Origin: CADCVW01 sp035644935
GTDB lineage: Bacteria; Pseudomonadota; Alphaproteobacteria; Sphingomonadales; Sphingomonadaceae
Assembly (NCBI GenBank): GCA_035644935.1
Contig: DASQNO010000061.1
Span: 1-58,502, forward strand
Length of the DNA: 58,502 nucleotides
Direction: 5' to 3'
Shown: piece after piece, positions 24,069-30,934 of the stretch
Position numbering within the stretch: the stretch's first letter is position 1
How the letters are laid out: the number at the start of each line of letters is the position of its first letter
The notes under the pieces: model-generated
Databases searched by the model: none
What the model was told of the DNA's origin: nothing
Seen by the model: only the letters and a program-made list of their open reading frames with translations
Translations under genes and position numbers: made by a program

Positions 24069-24508
24069 TCCTCAGCATTGTCTGCACCAACGACCCTTGT
24101 CTGGTTTTCACCTGGTCGCCCGCGCTCGATGACTATGCCGTTTGAGTAAATAGCCTCACCGACCTTGAAACGCGCCTTCAAGGTCAAGGGCTCATCCCCT
24201 AGCCTCAGGGCCACGCGACCGACCATTTGTATCATCCAGCGGTCAGCAACATCTTCCTTATGTTTTTGCATCTCTCGTTGGAACGGGGGCGGTGGGCGCG
24301 AGCCTTCAAGCGCATTATGAATTTCAAACTCACCTGAGACAGAAACCTCTTGGTCTGCCGCCCAGTATATGAAGACACAGACCAAATGGATTTGTGGCTC
24401 GTTGACCCATATTTCGGGGCCAAGTACCCCCATAAGGCTGAACTTGCCGCCTACTTCCTCCCGCACGTCATCGACGAACAACACGACGCCATGCGGCTTT
24501 TTACTCAT
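24065..24508 (-). CDS. Third gene of toxin-antitoxin operon, DUF6941-like
   Basis: 147 residues. It begins MSKKPHGVVLFVDDVREEVG followed by GKFSLMGVLGPEIWV, then alternating strands (HLVCVFIYW, VSVSGEFEIHN, MVGRVALRLGDEPLTLKARF), which suggests a beta-sandwich; the CDD-type start resembles a family I recall as DUF6941, but I cannot confirm this. The start overlaps the antitoxin stop by 8 nt, so all three right-arm genes form one unit. Function unknown; no catalytic residues are evident. Confidence 0.7.
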   Translation of the reverse strand: MSKKPHGVVLFVDDVREEVGGKFSLMGVLGPEIWVNEPQIHLVCVFIYWAADQEVSVSGEFEIHNALEGSRPPPPFQREMQKHKEDVADRWMIQMVGRVALRLGDEPLTLKARFKVGEAIYSNGIVIERGRPGENQTRVVGADNAED

Positions 24509-24953
24509 AGTAGAACGCGCGATCCAGGGTGTTGAGGTCCACCCGCAATGCCGAAGCCAATTTCCGAAGCATAGGCAAACGGGGCTCTTGCTGCCCTGAC
24601 TCCAGACGCGAGACAGCCGCTTGCGAGGTTCCCAACAGGGAGGCTAAGTCAGCCTGGGAAAGCCCTATAGATAGGCGCAAAGCAGCCACTGTGGGCCGGC
24701 CGCCCGCTAAAAGATCAGCGCCCATTTCTTGACGAGCGGCGGCCAAGTCATCCCTAAGCTCAGGGTCCGACTCATATTCACTAATTAGGTCATCAAGAAA
24801 ACCATAGCCAACTGGCAGAACGCTACCGCTTCCGCTGAAATCGACAACAGTAATGGATGTGCCCAGGACGTTTTCATAGTGGCAGTTGCCGCGCGCTCCG
24901 CTCTGGACAACCTTCCATTCTGTATCAGCGTCTTTCGAAACCAAGCCGCTCAT
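24501..24953 (-). CDS. XRE-family antitoxin/repressor (passenger gene)
   Basis: 150 residues. The C-terminal half is a clear XRE helix-turn-helix (LRLSIGLSQADLASLLGTSQ, AAVSRLESGQQEP, LRKLASALRVDL). The N-terminal half (residues 1-85) is specific to this protein, with an acidic helix (FLDDLISEYESDPELRDDLA) that could hold the toxin. It follows a RelE-like gene with a 29-nt overlap, the reversed toxin-first order known from HigBA-type pairs. It probably represses the operon through the palindrome at 25335-25352. Confidence 0.82.
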   Translation of the reverse strand: MSGLVSKDADTEWKVVQSGARGNCHYENVLGTSITVVDFSGSGSVLPVGYGFLDDLISEYESDPELRDDLAAARQEMGADLLAGGRPTVAALRLSIGLSQADLASLLGTSQAAVSRLESGQQEPRLPMLRKLASALRVDLNTLDRAFYYE

Positions 24954-25335
24954 ATGCTTCTCTCAATCTTGACCAAAGGATGGTGTTTTTCTCATAATTA
25001 TCATTGCGAGGCATCACTGCAACCAAAGCCGCACGTCGCCGCTTGTGGTCTGCAAAGAAAATCATCCTCCAGTCTTTTACGTCCCAGATTTTCACCCGGC
25101 TCGCGTTGATGCCCTCTCTCTGCAAGCTTTCGATCCAAGCCACGTCCTCAACGGTTTCATCCTGCCACCCGACCATGACAAAGTTTTCGGCAGTGGATGG
25201 GTTAGCGCGAAGCTCGCCGAGCGCGACGATGATGTAAGAAAATGCGTAGCGGTCGCGTTCTCTGCAGGCTTTCAGGTCGGCCCTAATTCCGCCCTCGTCA
25301 AAGAGGAGTTCATACGATCGTGTCTCAGGCGTCAT
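24925..25335 (-). CDS. RelE/HigB-like toxin (passenger gene)
   Basis: 136 residues from ATG 25335 (MTPETRSYELLFDEGG); the frame runs on upstream, but those codons include the promoter area. A core of AWIESLQREGINASRVKIWD and DWRMIFFADHKRRRAALVAV followed by PRNDNYEKNTILWSRLREAY is the RelE-fold pattern, where basic and aromatic residues at the end cut ribosome-bound mRNA. An N-terminal helical extension (LKACRERDRYAFSYIIVALG) makes it longer than classical RelE. Pairing with an overlapping XRE gene supports a type II toxin. It is the first gene of a three-gene operon. Confidence 0.78.
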   Translation of the reverse strand: MTPETRSYELLFDEGGIRADLKACRERDRYAFSYIIVALGELRANPSTAENFVMVGWQDETVEDVAWIESLQREGINASRVKIWDVKDWRMIFFADHKRRRAALVAVMPRNDNYEKNTILWSRLREAYERLGFERR

Positions 25336-25352
25336 ATACCGGCTTTGGTATA
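25335..25352. promoter_or_regulatory. Palindromic operator candidate over the toxin start
   Basis: TATACC-GGCTTT-GGTATA is a perfect 6-bp inverted repeat whose left end overlaps the toxin start codon, the usual position for autorepression by a toxin-antitoxin complex. Confidence 0.5.
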
Positions 25353-25464
25353 CGATCAATGAACCGGACGTAAAAAAAGTTCCAGGGCACAGGCCGTCAT
25401 GCGGACCGATGCGGGACAGAGTCAATCAGGCTGGCTGGTGCCCAGAAGCCCTGCTCCGACCGCC

Positions 25465-25487
25465 AAAATTGAAACTGAGACACTACC
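25465..25487 (-). repeat. Right terminal inverted repeat
   Basis: 23 bp, perfect inverse match to the left end; ends ...GAGACACTACC. Confidence 0.93.
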
Positions 25488-25495
25488 AAATATTG
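25488..25495. repeat. Right target-site duplication
   Basis: AAATATTG directly outside the right terminal repeat, the same as at 21419-21426. Removing the element and one copy restores a short intergenic region of about 110 bp. Confidence 0.93.
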
Positions 25496-25536
25496 CGGTG
25501 CATCATTTCGCCGCATTCTGCCGGGAACAGTAGGTC

Positions 25537-26262
25537 ATGCGTGCGATCATTCTTGCCGCCGGCCAGGGCTCGCGCCTGTTGCCGCTAACCGCGGACCGGC
25601 CGAAATGCCTGATCGACTTCAGCGGGCGATCCTTGCTCGACTGGCAACTCGAAATGCTCGGCCGGAACGGCATCGAAGAGGTGCTCGTCGTGACGGGCTT
25701 CCGCGAAGACCAGATCGAAGCGGCGTTGGCGCGGCGGGGCGGCGGTCCCCGGGTCACAACGCTGTTCAACCCCTTCTACAAGGTCGCCGATAATCTCGGC
25801 ACGCTGTGGATGGCGCGCGATTGGCTCCAAGGCGACTGCCTGACGCTGAACGGGGACACGTTGGTATCAGAGGCGCTTGTGGGCCGGGTAATCGGCGCAG
25901 GCTTGCAGGGCATCGCCGTTACCGTCGACCGCAAGGACGCGTATGACGCGGACGATATGAAGGTGGTTCGCGCTGACGATGGCCGACTGCTCGCAATCGG
26001 AAAGCGATTGGACGAAGGCGTCAATGCGGAAAGCATTGGCCTGATCGTCTATCGCGGCGACGGGGCGGCCCGGTTCCGCCAGGAGATCGGGCGGGTGATG
26101 CGCACGGCGGAAGGAACCAACGTCTGGTACCTGCGCGTCGTGCATCAATTAGCGCAGCGCGAACGTGTCGAAACTCTCGACATAGCGGGCGAGGCTTGGG
26201 GGGAAGTGGATTTTCCCGAGGACCTGGACCGGGCGCGTGCGCTGACGGCGGACTGGGCCTAA
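25537..26262 (+). CDS. Nucleotidyltransferase (sugar-1-P / phosphocholine cytidylyltransferase type)
   Basis: 241 residues. The N-terminal signature MRAIILAAGQGSRLLPLTAD followed by RPKCLIDFSGRSLLDW is the NTP-binding loop of the nucleotidyltransferase family. NPFYKVADNLGTLWMARDWL followed by LTLNGDTLVSEAL gives the metal-binding Asp, and AWGEVDFPEDLDRAR holds the second metal Asp. The closest types I know are LicC-like phosphocholine and L-glutamine-phosphate cytidylyltransferases or sugar-1-phosphate nucleotidyltransferases; which substrate is used cannot be told. It would feed capsule or glycan synthesis. The transposon inserted about 40 bp upstream of its start. It converges with map, only 4 nt apart. 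Confidence 0.87.
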   Translation: MRAIILAAGQGSRLLPLTADRPKCLIDFSGRSLLDWQLEMLGRNGIEEVLVVTGFREDQIEAALARRGGGPRVTTLFNPFYKVADNLGTLWMARDWLQGDCLTLNGDTLVSEALVGRVIGAGLQGIAVTVDRKDAYDADDMKVVRADDGRLLAIGKRLDEGVNAESIGLIVYRGDGAARFRQEIGRVMRTAEGTNVWYLRVVHQLAQRERVETLDIAGEAWGEVDFPEDLDRARALTADWA

Positions 26263-26266
26263 CCCC

Positions 26267-27097
26267 TCAGTTGTAGGGCGGCTTGTGCCAGCCGGCGGGG
26301 CTCAGCGTAAACACCTCGCATCCGTCGTTGGTGATGCCCACCGTGTGCTCGAACTGCGCCGACAGGCTGCGGTCGCGGGTCACCGCAGTCCAGCCGTCCT
26401 CCAGCACCTTGGTGTCCGCGCGGCCGATGTTGATCATCGGCTCGATCGTAAAGAACATGCCCGGCTTCAGTTCAGGGCCGGTGCCCGGCTTGCCCGCGTG
26501 CACAACCTCCGGAGAGTCGTGGAACAGCCGGCCGAGCCCGTGACCGCAGAAGTCGCGCACAACGCCGTAGCGATGGCTTTCGGCGAAGGACTGGATGGCA
26601 TGCGCCACGTCGCCCAGCCGGTTGCCCGGGCGCGCCGCCGCGATGCCGCGCATCATGGCCTCGTGCGTCACATCGACCAGCTTGCGCGCCTTCAGCGCGA
26701 CGTCGCCGACAAGGTACATGCGGCTGCTGTCGCCGTGCCAGCCGTCCAGGATCGGCGTGACGTCGATGTTAACGATATCGCCGTCCTTCAACGGCTTGTT
26801 CGAAGGTATGCCGTGGCAGACAACGTGATTGATCGAGATGCAGCTCGACTTCATGTACCCGCGATACCCGAGCGTCGCAGGCAGCGCGCCGGCGCGGACC
26901 ATGTGCGCCAAGACCAGGTCGTCGATCTCCTGCGTCGTCACGCCCGGGCTAACATGCGGCACCAGCGCGTCGAGGATCTCAGCAGTTAGTCGCCCCGCCG
27001 CCCGCATTCCCGCGAACGCCGCCTGGTCGTGAAGCTTGATGACGCCGGTCCGCGCGGCGGGCGTGTCGGTGCCGGATACGGCGACATATTGGGTCAT
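26267..27097 (-). CDS. map: Methionine aminopeptidase type I
   Basis: 276 residues from ATG 27097 (MTQYVAVSGTDTPA); codons further up are not conserved. The enzyme removes the initiator methionine from new proteins. The metal ligands are visible: Asp in NIDVTPILDGWHGDSSRM (two Asp), His in FCGHGLGRLFHD, Glu in FFTIEPMINIG and Glu in SAQFEHTVGIT. His in ISINHVVCHGIP supports substrate binding. It diverges from the CinA-like gene with a 41-nt gap. Confidence 0.96.
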   Translation of the reverse strand: MTQYVAVSGTDTPAARTGVIKLHDQAAFAGMRAAGRLTAEILDALVPHVSPGVTTQEIDDLVLAHMVRAGALPATLGYRGYMKSSCISINHVVCHGIPSNKPLKDGDIVNIDVTPILDGWHGDSSRMYLVGDVALKARKLVDVTHEAMMRGIAAARPGNRLGDVAHAIQSFAESHRYGVVRDFCGHGLGRLFHDSPEVVHAGKPGTGPELKPGMFFTIEPMINIGRADTKVLEDGWTAVTRDRSLSAQFEHTVGITNDGCEVFTLSPAGWHKPPYN

Positions 27098-27138
27098 GCC
27101 GCGCCATATAGTCGCTGTCCCGCCGCGCCACAAACGCT

Positions 27139-27927
27139 ATGGCTGCGGCCATGACCGACGCAGCCGCGCCCGAACCTGAACGGATCTATACCGCCGCACT
27201 GCTGGTGATCGGCGACGAAATTCTGTCGGGGCGCACCGCGGACAAGAACATCGCCGCCGTCGCGGGCTGGCTTGGCGTGCAAGGCATCCGGCTGAACGAG
27301 GCGCGGGTCGTGCCCGACGTTCAGGACCGCATCGTTGAGGCGGTGAACGCGCTCCGCCATGCGTATGATTATCTGTTCACCACAGGCGGCATCGGGCCGA
27401 CGCACGACGACATCACCGTGGACGCGATCGCGGCGGCACTAGGGGTCCCCGTGGAAGTGCACCCCGACGCCCGGCGCGTGCTCGAGGACCATTATGCGAG
27501 CCGCGGCGGCATCACGGAGGCGCGGCTGCGGATGGCGCGTGTGCCGCAAGGGGCGACGCTGATCGAGAACCGCATGTCCGGCGCCCCCGGGATCCGGCAC
27601 AGCAACATCTTCATCATGGCGGGCGTCCCGCACATCGCGCAGATGATGATGGAGGCGCTGACCGGAACCCTGCAAGGCGGCAGGCCGGTGCTGTCGCGAA
27701 CCGTCGGCGGCTGGGTCCCCGAAAGTGAGGTGGCGGACATGCTGCAGGCGACCGAACGCGCCCACCAAGGTGTGCAGATCGGCAGCTATCCTTTTTTTCG
27801 CAACGGCCGCGTCGGCGCGAACTTTGTGGTGCGCAGCACCGACGAAGACCAACTTGCGGAGTGTACGGGCGATCTTGCGGCGCGGCTGCACGCGGCCGGT
27901 CACGAGGTCGTCGACGGCGGGGTGTGA
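27139..27927 (+). CDS. CinA-like competence/damage-inducible protein A (molybdopterin-binding domain only)
   Basis: 262 residues; ATG 27151 is an equally likely start. The MoCF-type fold is seen in TAALLVIGDEILSGRTADKN and FTTGGIGPTHDDITVDAIAA. It ends after the first domain and lacks the C-terminal NMN deamidase (PncC) part of full CinA. In the full-length family, the N-terminal domain acts as an ADP-ribose pyrophosphatase; here the biochemical role is not certain. The next gene begins 7 nt downstream, so the two are probably cotranscribed. Confidence 0.87.
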   Translation: MAAAMTDAAAPEPERIYTAALLVIGDEILSGRTADKNIAAVAGWLGVQGIRLNEARVVPDVQDRIVEAVNALRHAYDYLFTTGGIGPTHDDITVDAIAAALGVPVEVHPDARRVLEDHYASRGGITEARLRMARVPQGATLIENRMSGAPGIRHSNIFIMAGVPHIAQMMMEALTGTLQGGRPVLSRTVGGWVPESEVADMLQATERAHQGVQIGSYPFFRNGRVGANFVVRSTDEDQLAECTGDLAARLHAAGHEVVDGGV

Positions 27928-27934
27928 GGATCGC

Positions 27935-29170
27935 ATGAGCTTGAACATCGACGCGATCCGGGCCGAGTTTCCCGCGCTTGCCGTGCGCGACGGCGATCGC
28001 CCGCGCATTTACTTCGACGCGCCGGGCGGAACGCAGCTCTGCCGCGGCGCTATCGATGCCATGGTCGCGCACATGACCGGCGGCACGGCGAACAAGGGTG
28101 GCGCGTTCACCACCTCTGCCGCGACCGACGCCCTCGTCCGCACCGCGCGCGAAGGGATGGCGGACCTCCTGGGCGGCCGCGCGGAAGAGATCGCGTTCGG
28201 TCCCAATATGACGACGCTGACCTTCATGTTGTCCCGGGCGCTGGCACGCGGCTGGCGTGGGGGCGACGAGGTCGTCGTCACGCGTCTGGATCACGACGCC
28301 AACGTCGCGCCCTGGCTGCTGGTCGCCCGGGACTTGGGCATGACGGTGCGCTGGCTCGACTTCGATCCCGGGAACGGCAGGCTGATGCTGGACATGCTGC
28401 CGGAACTGCTGAGCGCGCGCACCCGCCTCGTGGCCGTCGGCGCAGCGAGCAACGCGTTGGGCACGGTCAGCGACATCGCAGCCATCGTGCGCACGGTTCG
28501 CGCCTGCAGCAGCGCGATGGTCTTCGTCGATGCGGTACAACTGGTGCCGCATCTGCCCGTGGACGCGCGCGTCCTGGGCTGCGACTTCCTCGCGTGTTCG
28601 CCATACAAGTTCTTCGGGCCGCACCAGGGCGTGCTGTGGGGCCGGGCCGATCTCCTCGACACGATCGATGCCTACAAGCTGCGCCCGTCGGCTTCGCAGC
28701 CGCCGGCAGTCAGGTTCGAAACCGGGACGGCTTCGTTCGAGGCGGTGGCAGGCACGCTGGGTGCGGTCGAACATCTCGCATCCCAAAGCGGCATTTCCGG
28801 CGACCGTCGCTCGCGTATTTTGGCCGGAATGCAGGCGATCGCCGAACAGGAGCGCGCGCTGATCCGGCAGTTCCTCAGCGGATTGGCGGCGCTGCCGCGG
28901 GTTAGGCTCTACGGTCCGCCGGACGAGTCGAACCGCGTACCGACCTTCTCCTTTACGGTGGAAGGCCATTCACCGCGCGACGTCGCAGCCTATCTCGCGG
29001 AGCGGGGGATCTTCGCCTGGTCCGGCAACTTCTACGCGCCCGAGGCAATCGCGCGCCTAGGCCTGACAGAATCCGGCGGCCTCGTTCGCGTCGGCTTTTG
29101 CCATTACACGAGTGCGAGCGAGGTCGATACATTGCTCGATGCGTTGGCGGGCTTCCCTGTTCTTCGTTGA
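27935..29170 (+). CDS. SufS-like cysteine desulfurase family protein (TIGR01976 type)
   Basis: 411 residues, a fold-type I PLP enzyme. The pyridoxal Lys is in ACSPYKFFGPHQGVLWG, the cofactor-binding Asp/Gln in VFVDAVQLVPHLPVD, and RFETGTASFEAVAGTLGAVE is a family landmark. The start YFDAPGGTQLCRGAIDAM and GGTANKGGAF belong to a subfamily often named cysteine desulfurase-like. Whether it acts on cysteine, on another amino acid, or on kynurenine-like substrates cannot be told. No Fe-S assembly genes are next to it. Confidence 0.88.
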   Translation: MSLNIDAIRAEFPALAVRDGDRPRIYFDAPGGTQLCRGAIDAMVAHMTGGTANKGGAFTTSAATDALVRTAREGMADLLGGRAEEIAFGPNMTTLTFMLSRALARGWRGGDEVVVTRLDHDANVAPWLLVARDLGMTVRWLDFDPGNGRLMLDMLPELLSARTRLVAVGAASNALGTVSDIAAIVRTVRACSSAMVFVDAVQLVPHLPVDARVLGCDFLACSPYKFFGPHQGVLWGRADLLDTIDAYKLRPSASQPPAVRFETGTASFEAVAGTLGAVEHLASQSGISGDRRSRILAGMQAIAEQERALIRQFLSGLAALPRVRLYGPPDESNRVPTFSFTVEGHSPRDVAAYLAERGIFAWSGNFYAPEAIARLGLTESGGLVRVGFCHYTSASEVDTLLDALAGFPVLR

Positions 29171-29485
29171 GAACGCGGGAAGGGGCATCCGACGTCGAGG
29201 CGGGGTGGGGGACGGCCCGGCTGCTTCCGAGACTCCCGACCTGATGATTGCCGATCGTTTAGCGTCGCGCGCTCGGCCGGTACGCGCTATTGCCTGCGTC
29301 AAGGCGGGGAGCGGCGTTCCAGGGGGGGGGCTACAAGCTAGCGCAAGTTCACGGAATGAACATCAAGGATTTCTAGTTCGCTCGGGGCTATATCTGGCCG
29401 CAGGATCCTCCGCCTCGCTCCATCGCACGTGACGAAAAATCACTTTGCAAAGCGTTGTCGCAGGAAAGAGCGGCATGGCGGTAGC
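29171..29485. other. Gene-free stretch with a 9-nt poly-G tract
   Basis: I see no supported gene here. It contains a run of nine G (29332-29340) and a mixed composition; the sequence leads into the 3' end of the surface-fibre operon on the other strand. Confidence 0.5.
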
Positions 29486-29899
29486 TCAAGCCGGACGGAG
29501 CCGGAAAAAGAGGCGATCAGTATCGAAACCGTTTTTGCCCGGAGTCGCAAGAACTGGGAGGGACCGGACGCGCGGGCCCGCTTGCCGGCTCAGCACGGCC
29601 TCTCCCGAACCGTTAAGCACAACCTGGTCGCTGCCCGCGACGATGCGTGCACCACGCAAGCTGCCGCTTTGGTAAGAGACGACGAGTTCATAACCTTGAG
29701 GCGCGTTGCAATACTCACGTATCTCCCCCAAGCTGACTTCCTCGCCGCTCCTATTTGCCGTGACGACGGGCGAAAATTGAGCCCGGCAGTGTAGCGGGAC
29801 CGTCAGACGAAGATTGAACCCCATCGTCGCTGCATCTGCGGCGGTAACCGCAAAGCAAAGCAGCGTCGACGCCAATCCGATCTGCAATCCGTGTGCCAT
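29486..29899 (-). CDS. Secreted beta-rich subunit, spore-coat-U/fimbrial-like
   Basis: 137 residues with a signal peptide (MAHGLQIGLASTLLCFAVTA, cleavage near ADA-A). The mature chain has two cysteines (LHCRAQF, EYCNAPQG) and strands such as YELVVSYQSGSLRGARIVAG, which looks like a single small immunoglobulin-type domain of SCPU or fimbrial subunits. It is the last gene of the usher operon, about 108 nt after the 305-residue gene. Function would be as a surface-fibre subunit; that is inference from company. Confidence 0.65.
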   Translation of the reverse strand: MAHGLQIGLASTLLCFAVTAADAATMGFNLRLTVPLHCRAQFSPVVTANRSGEEVSLGEIREYCNAPQGYELVVSYQSGSLRGARIVAGSDQVVLNGSGEAVLSRQAGPRVRSLPVLATPGKNGFDTDRLFFRLRPA

Positions 29900-30007
29900 C
29901 TACTACCCTTCCGGGCCTACTCATTCGGCCTAGATGAGCAGAGGTAGCAGCAGGGAGTTGGCGAACGGTTAACATCCCGCCGGCAGAAAGCACGTCGAAA
30001 GGGCTTT

Positions 30008-30925
30008 TCACCGGGCGGCCACTGAGACCGTCAGCACGTCGCTATAGGTTCCGGCTCGCTTCTCAGTAACATCGCCGATGGTGAAACGCAGGGCCAGCGC
30101 CTCCTGCCGTAAACCATCACCCGCCGGCCCTGTGACCACATCAGTGCCGGCGAGCTGAACCGTGGTGGGTCCGATAGCCAGTGAGTAAGGGACATACCAT
30201 CCGCTTGTGCCGAGCCGAAGTCGGCCGGCATTCGCGGACGTGACACTGATGGTGTAATTGCCGGTGCTGTTCACCCGAAGCTGAAGAGGGACGGGAGCGA
30301 CGCCTCGCCGTAGTTCGCCAAGTTCAACGACGGCCTGTCCATCGTTCACAGTATAGGCACCGCTGAGACCGAGGCGCGCCGAAGGTAGGACACTGAGGCC
30401 AAGCGCGATCCGGGTGCCCCCCGTGCTGACGAAGCGACTGTCCTGCGCCTCAAGGACAACGTCCTGGCTGTAGGTCCCAGACCCCGTTACGTCGTTCTGA
30501 TCGACGACCAGCTTGAACAACATGGTACGTGATTGATTCTGGGTGAGCACAACGTCCGGCTGGTTTGTGGATCGGTTTGATCGACCCATATGCGGCGTTA
30601 GATCCTGAGAGCCTGTTAGATTGAGCAGGGCGTAGCCGATGCGGCGGCCATTACCCCGAGATAAGCCGAAAGGCGGCTGCTCGAGCCGGAAAGCGGGAAA
30701 GAAGCGACATTCACTTGATCCCTCGTTGGTGAAGGTGACGCTGAAAGTACCTTCGGCGATAGTGCCGCCGAATGGGTCGTAGCCTTGGATTATCCAGGCT
30801 GTTGGATTGGCATTCACGCGAACGCGGCAATCGTTGGTAACGGGCCCGTCCGACGGCGGCGCCACTTGTGCCGGGGCGAACGACGCGAAGGAGATTGCCG
30901 CGAAAAATATGATCGGACGGAGCAT
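30008..30925 (-). CDS. Secreted SCPU-like fibre protein with two beta domains
   Basis: 305 residues with a signal peptide (MLRPIIFFAAISFASFAPAQ). One pair of cysteines (NDCRVRVNANPTAW, SSECRFFPAF) lies in the first domain. Repeating strands continue to the end (LQLRVNSTGNYTISVTSANA, RFTIGDVTEKRAGTYSDVL), the latter being the end pattern of spore coat U proteins. It lies 9 nt behind the usher and is presumably exported through it. There is no PapD-like chaperone motif, so it does not replace the missing chaperone in any obvious way. Confidence 0.7.
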   Translation of the reverse strand: MLRPIIFFAAISFASFAPAQVAPPSDGPVTNDCRVRVNANPTAWIIQGYDPFGGTIAEGTFSVTFTNEGSSECRFFPAFRLEQPPFGLSRGNGRRIGYALLNLTGSQDLTPHMGRSNRSTNQPDVVLTQNQSRTMLFKLVVDQNDVTGSGTYSQDVVLEAQDSRFVSTGGTRIALGLSVLPSARLGLSGAYTVNDGQAVVELGELRRGVAPVPLQLRVNSTGNYTISVTSANAGRLRLGTSGWYVPYSLAIGPTTVQLAGTDVVTGPAGDGLRQEALALRFTIGDVTEKRAGTYSDVLTVSVAAR

Positions 30926-30934
30926 GAACGCCTC

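Larger units (their letters stand above)
21427..25487. mobile_element. Complete 4,061-bp transposon with IS1-like transposase and six passenger genes
   Basis: Both ends carry the same 23-bp terminal repeat (GGTAGTGTCTCAGTTTC..., 21427-21449 and its complement 25465-25487), and matching extends four more bases with one mismatch. An exact 8-bp duplication flanks the ends. Inside, a DDE transposase occupies the centre. To its left three genes run rightward, and to its right three genes run leftward. Base composition is visibly less GC-rich than the surroundings. The 8-bp duplication fits IS1-like elements, but passenger genes of this amount are unusual for a simple insertion sequence; transporter-IS is the nearest existing concept. 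No frameshift is seen in the transposase, so the element may be active. Confidence 0.93.
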
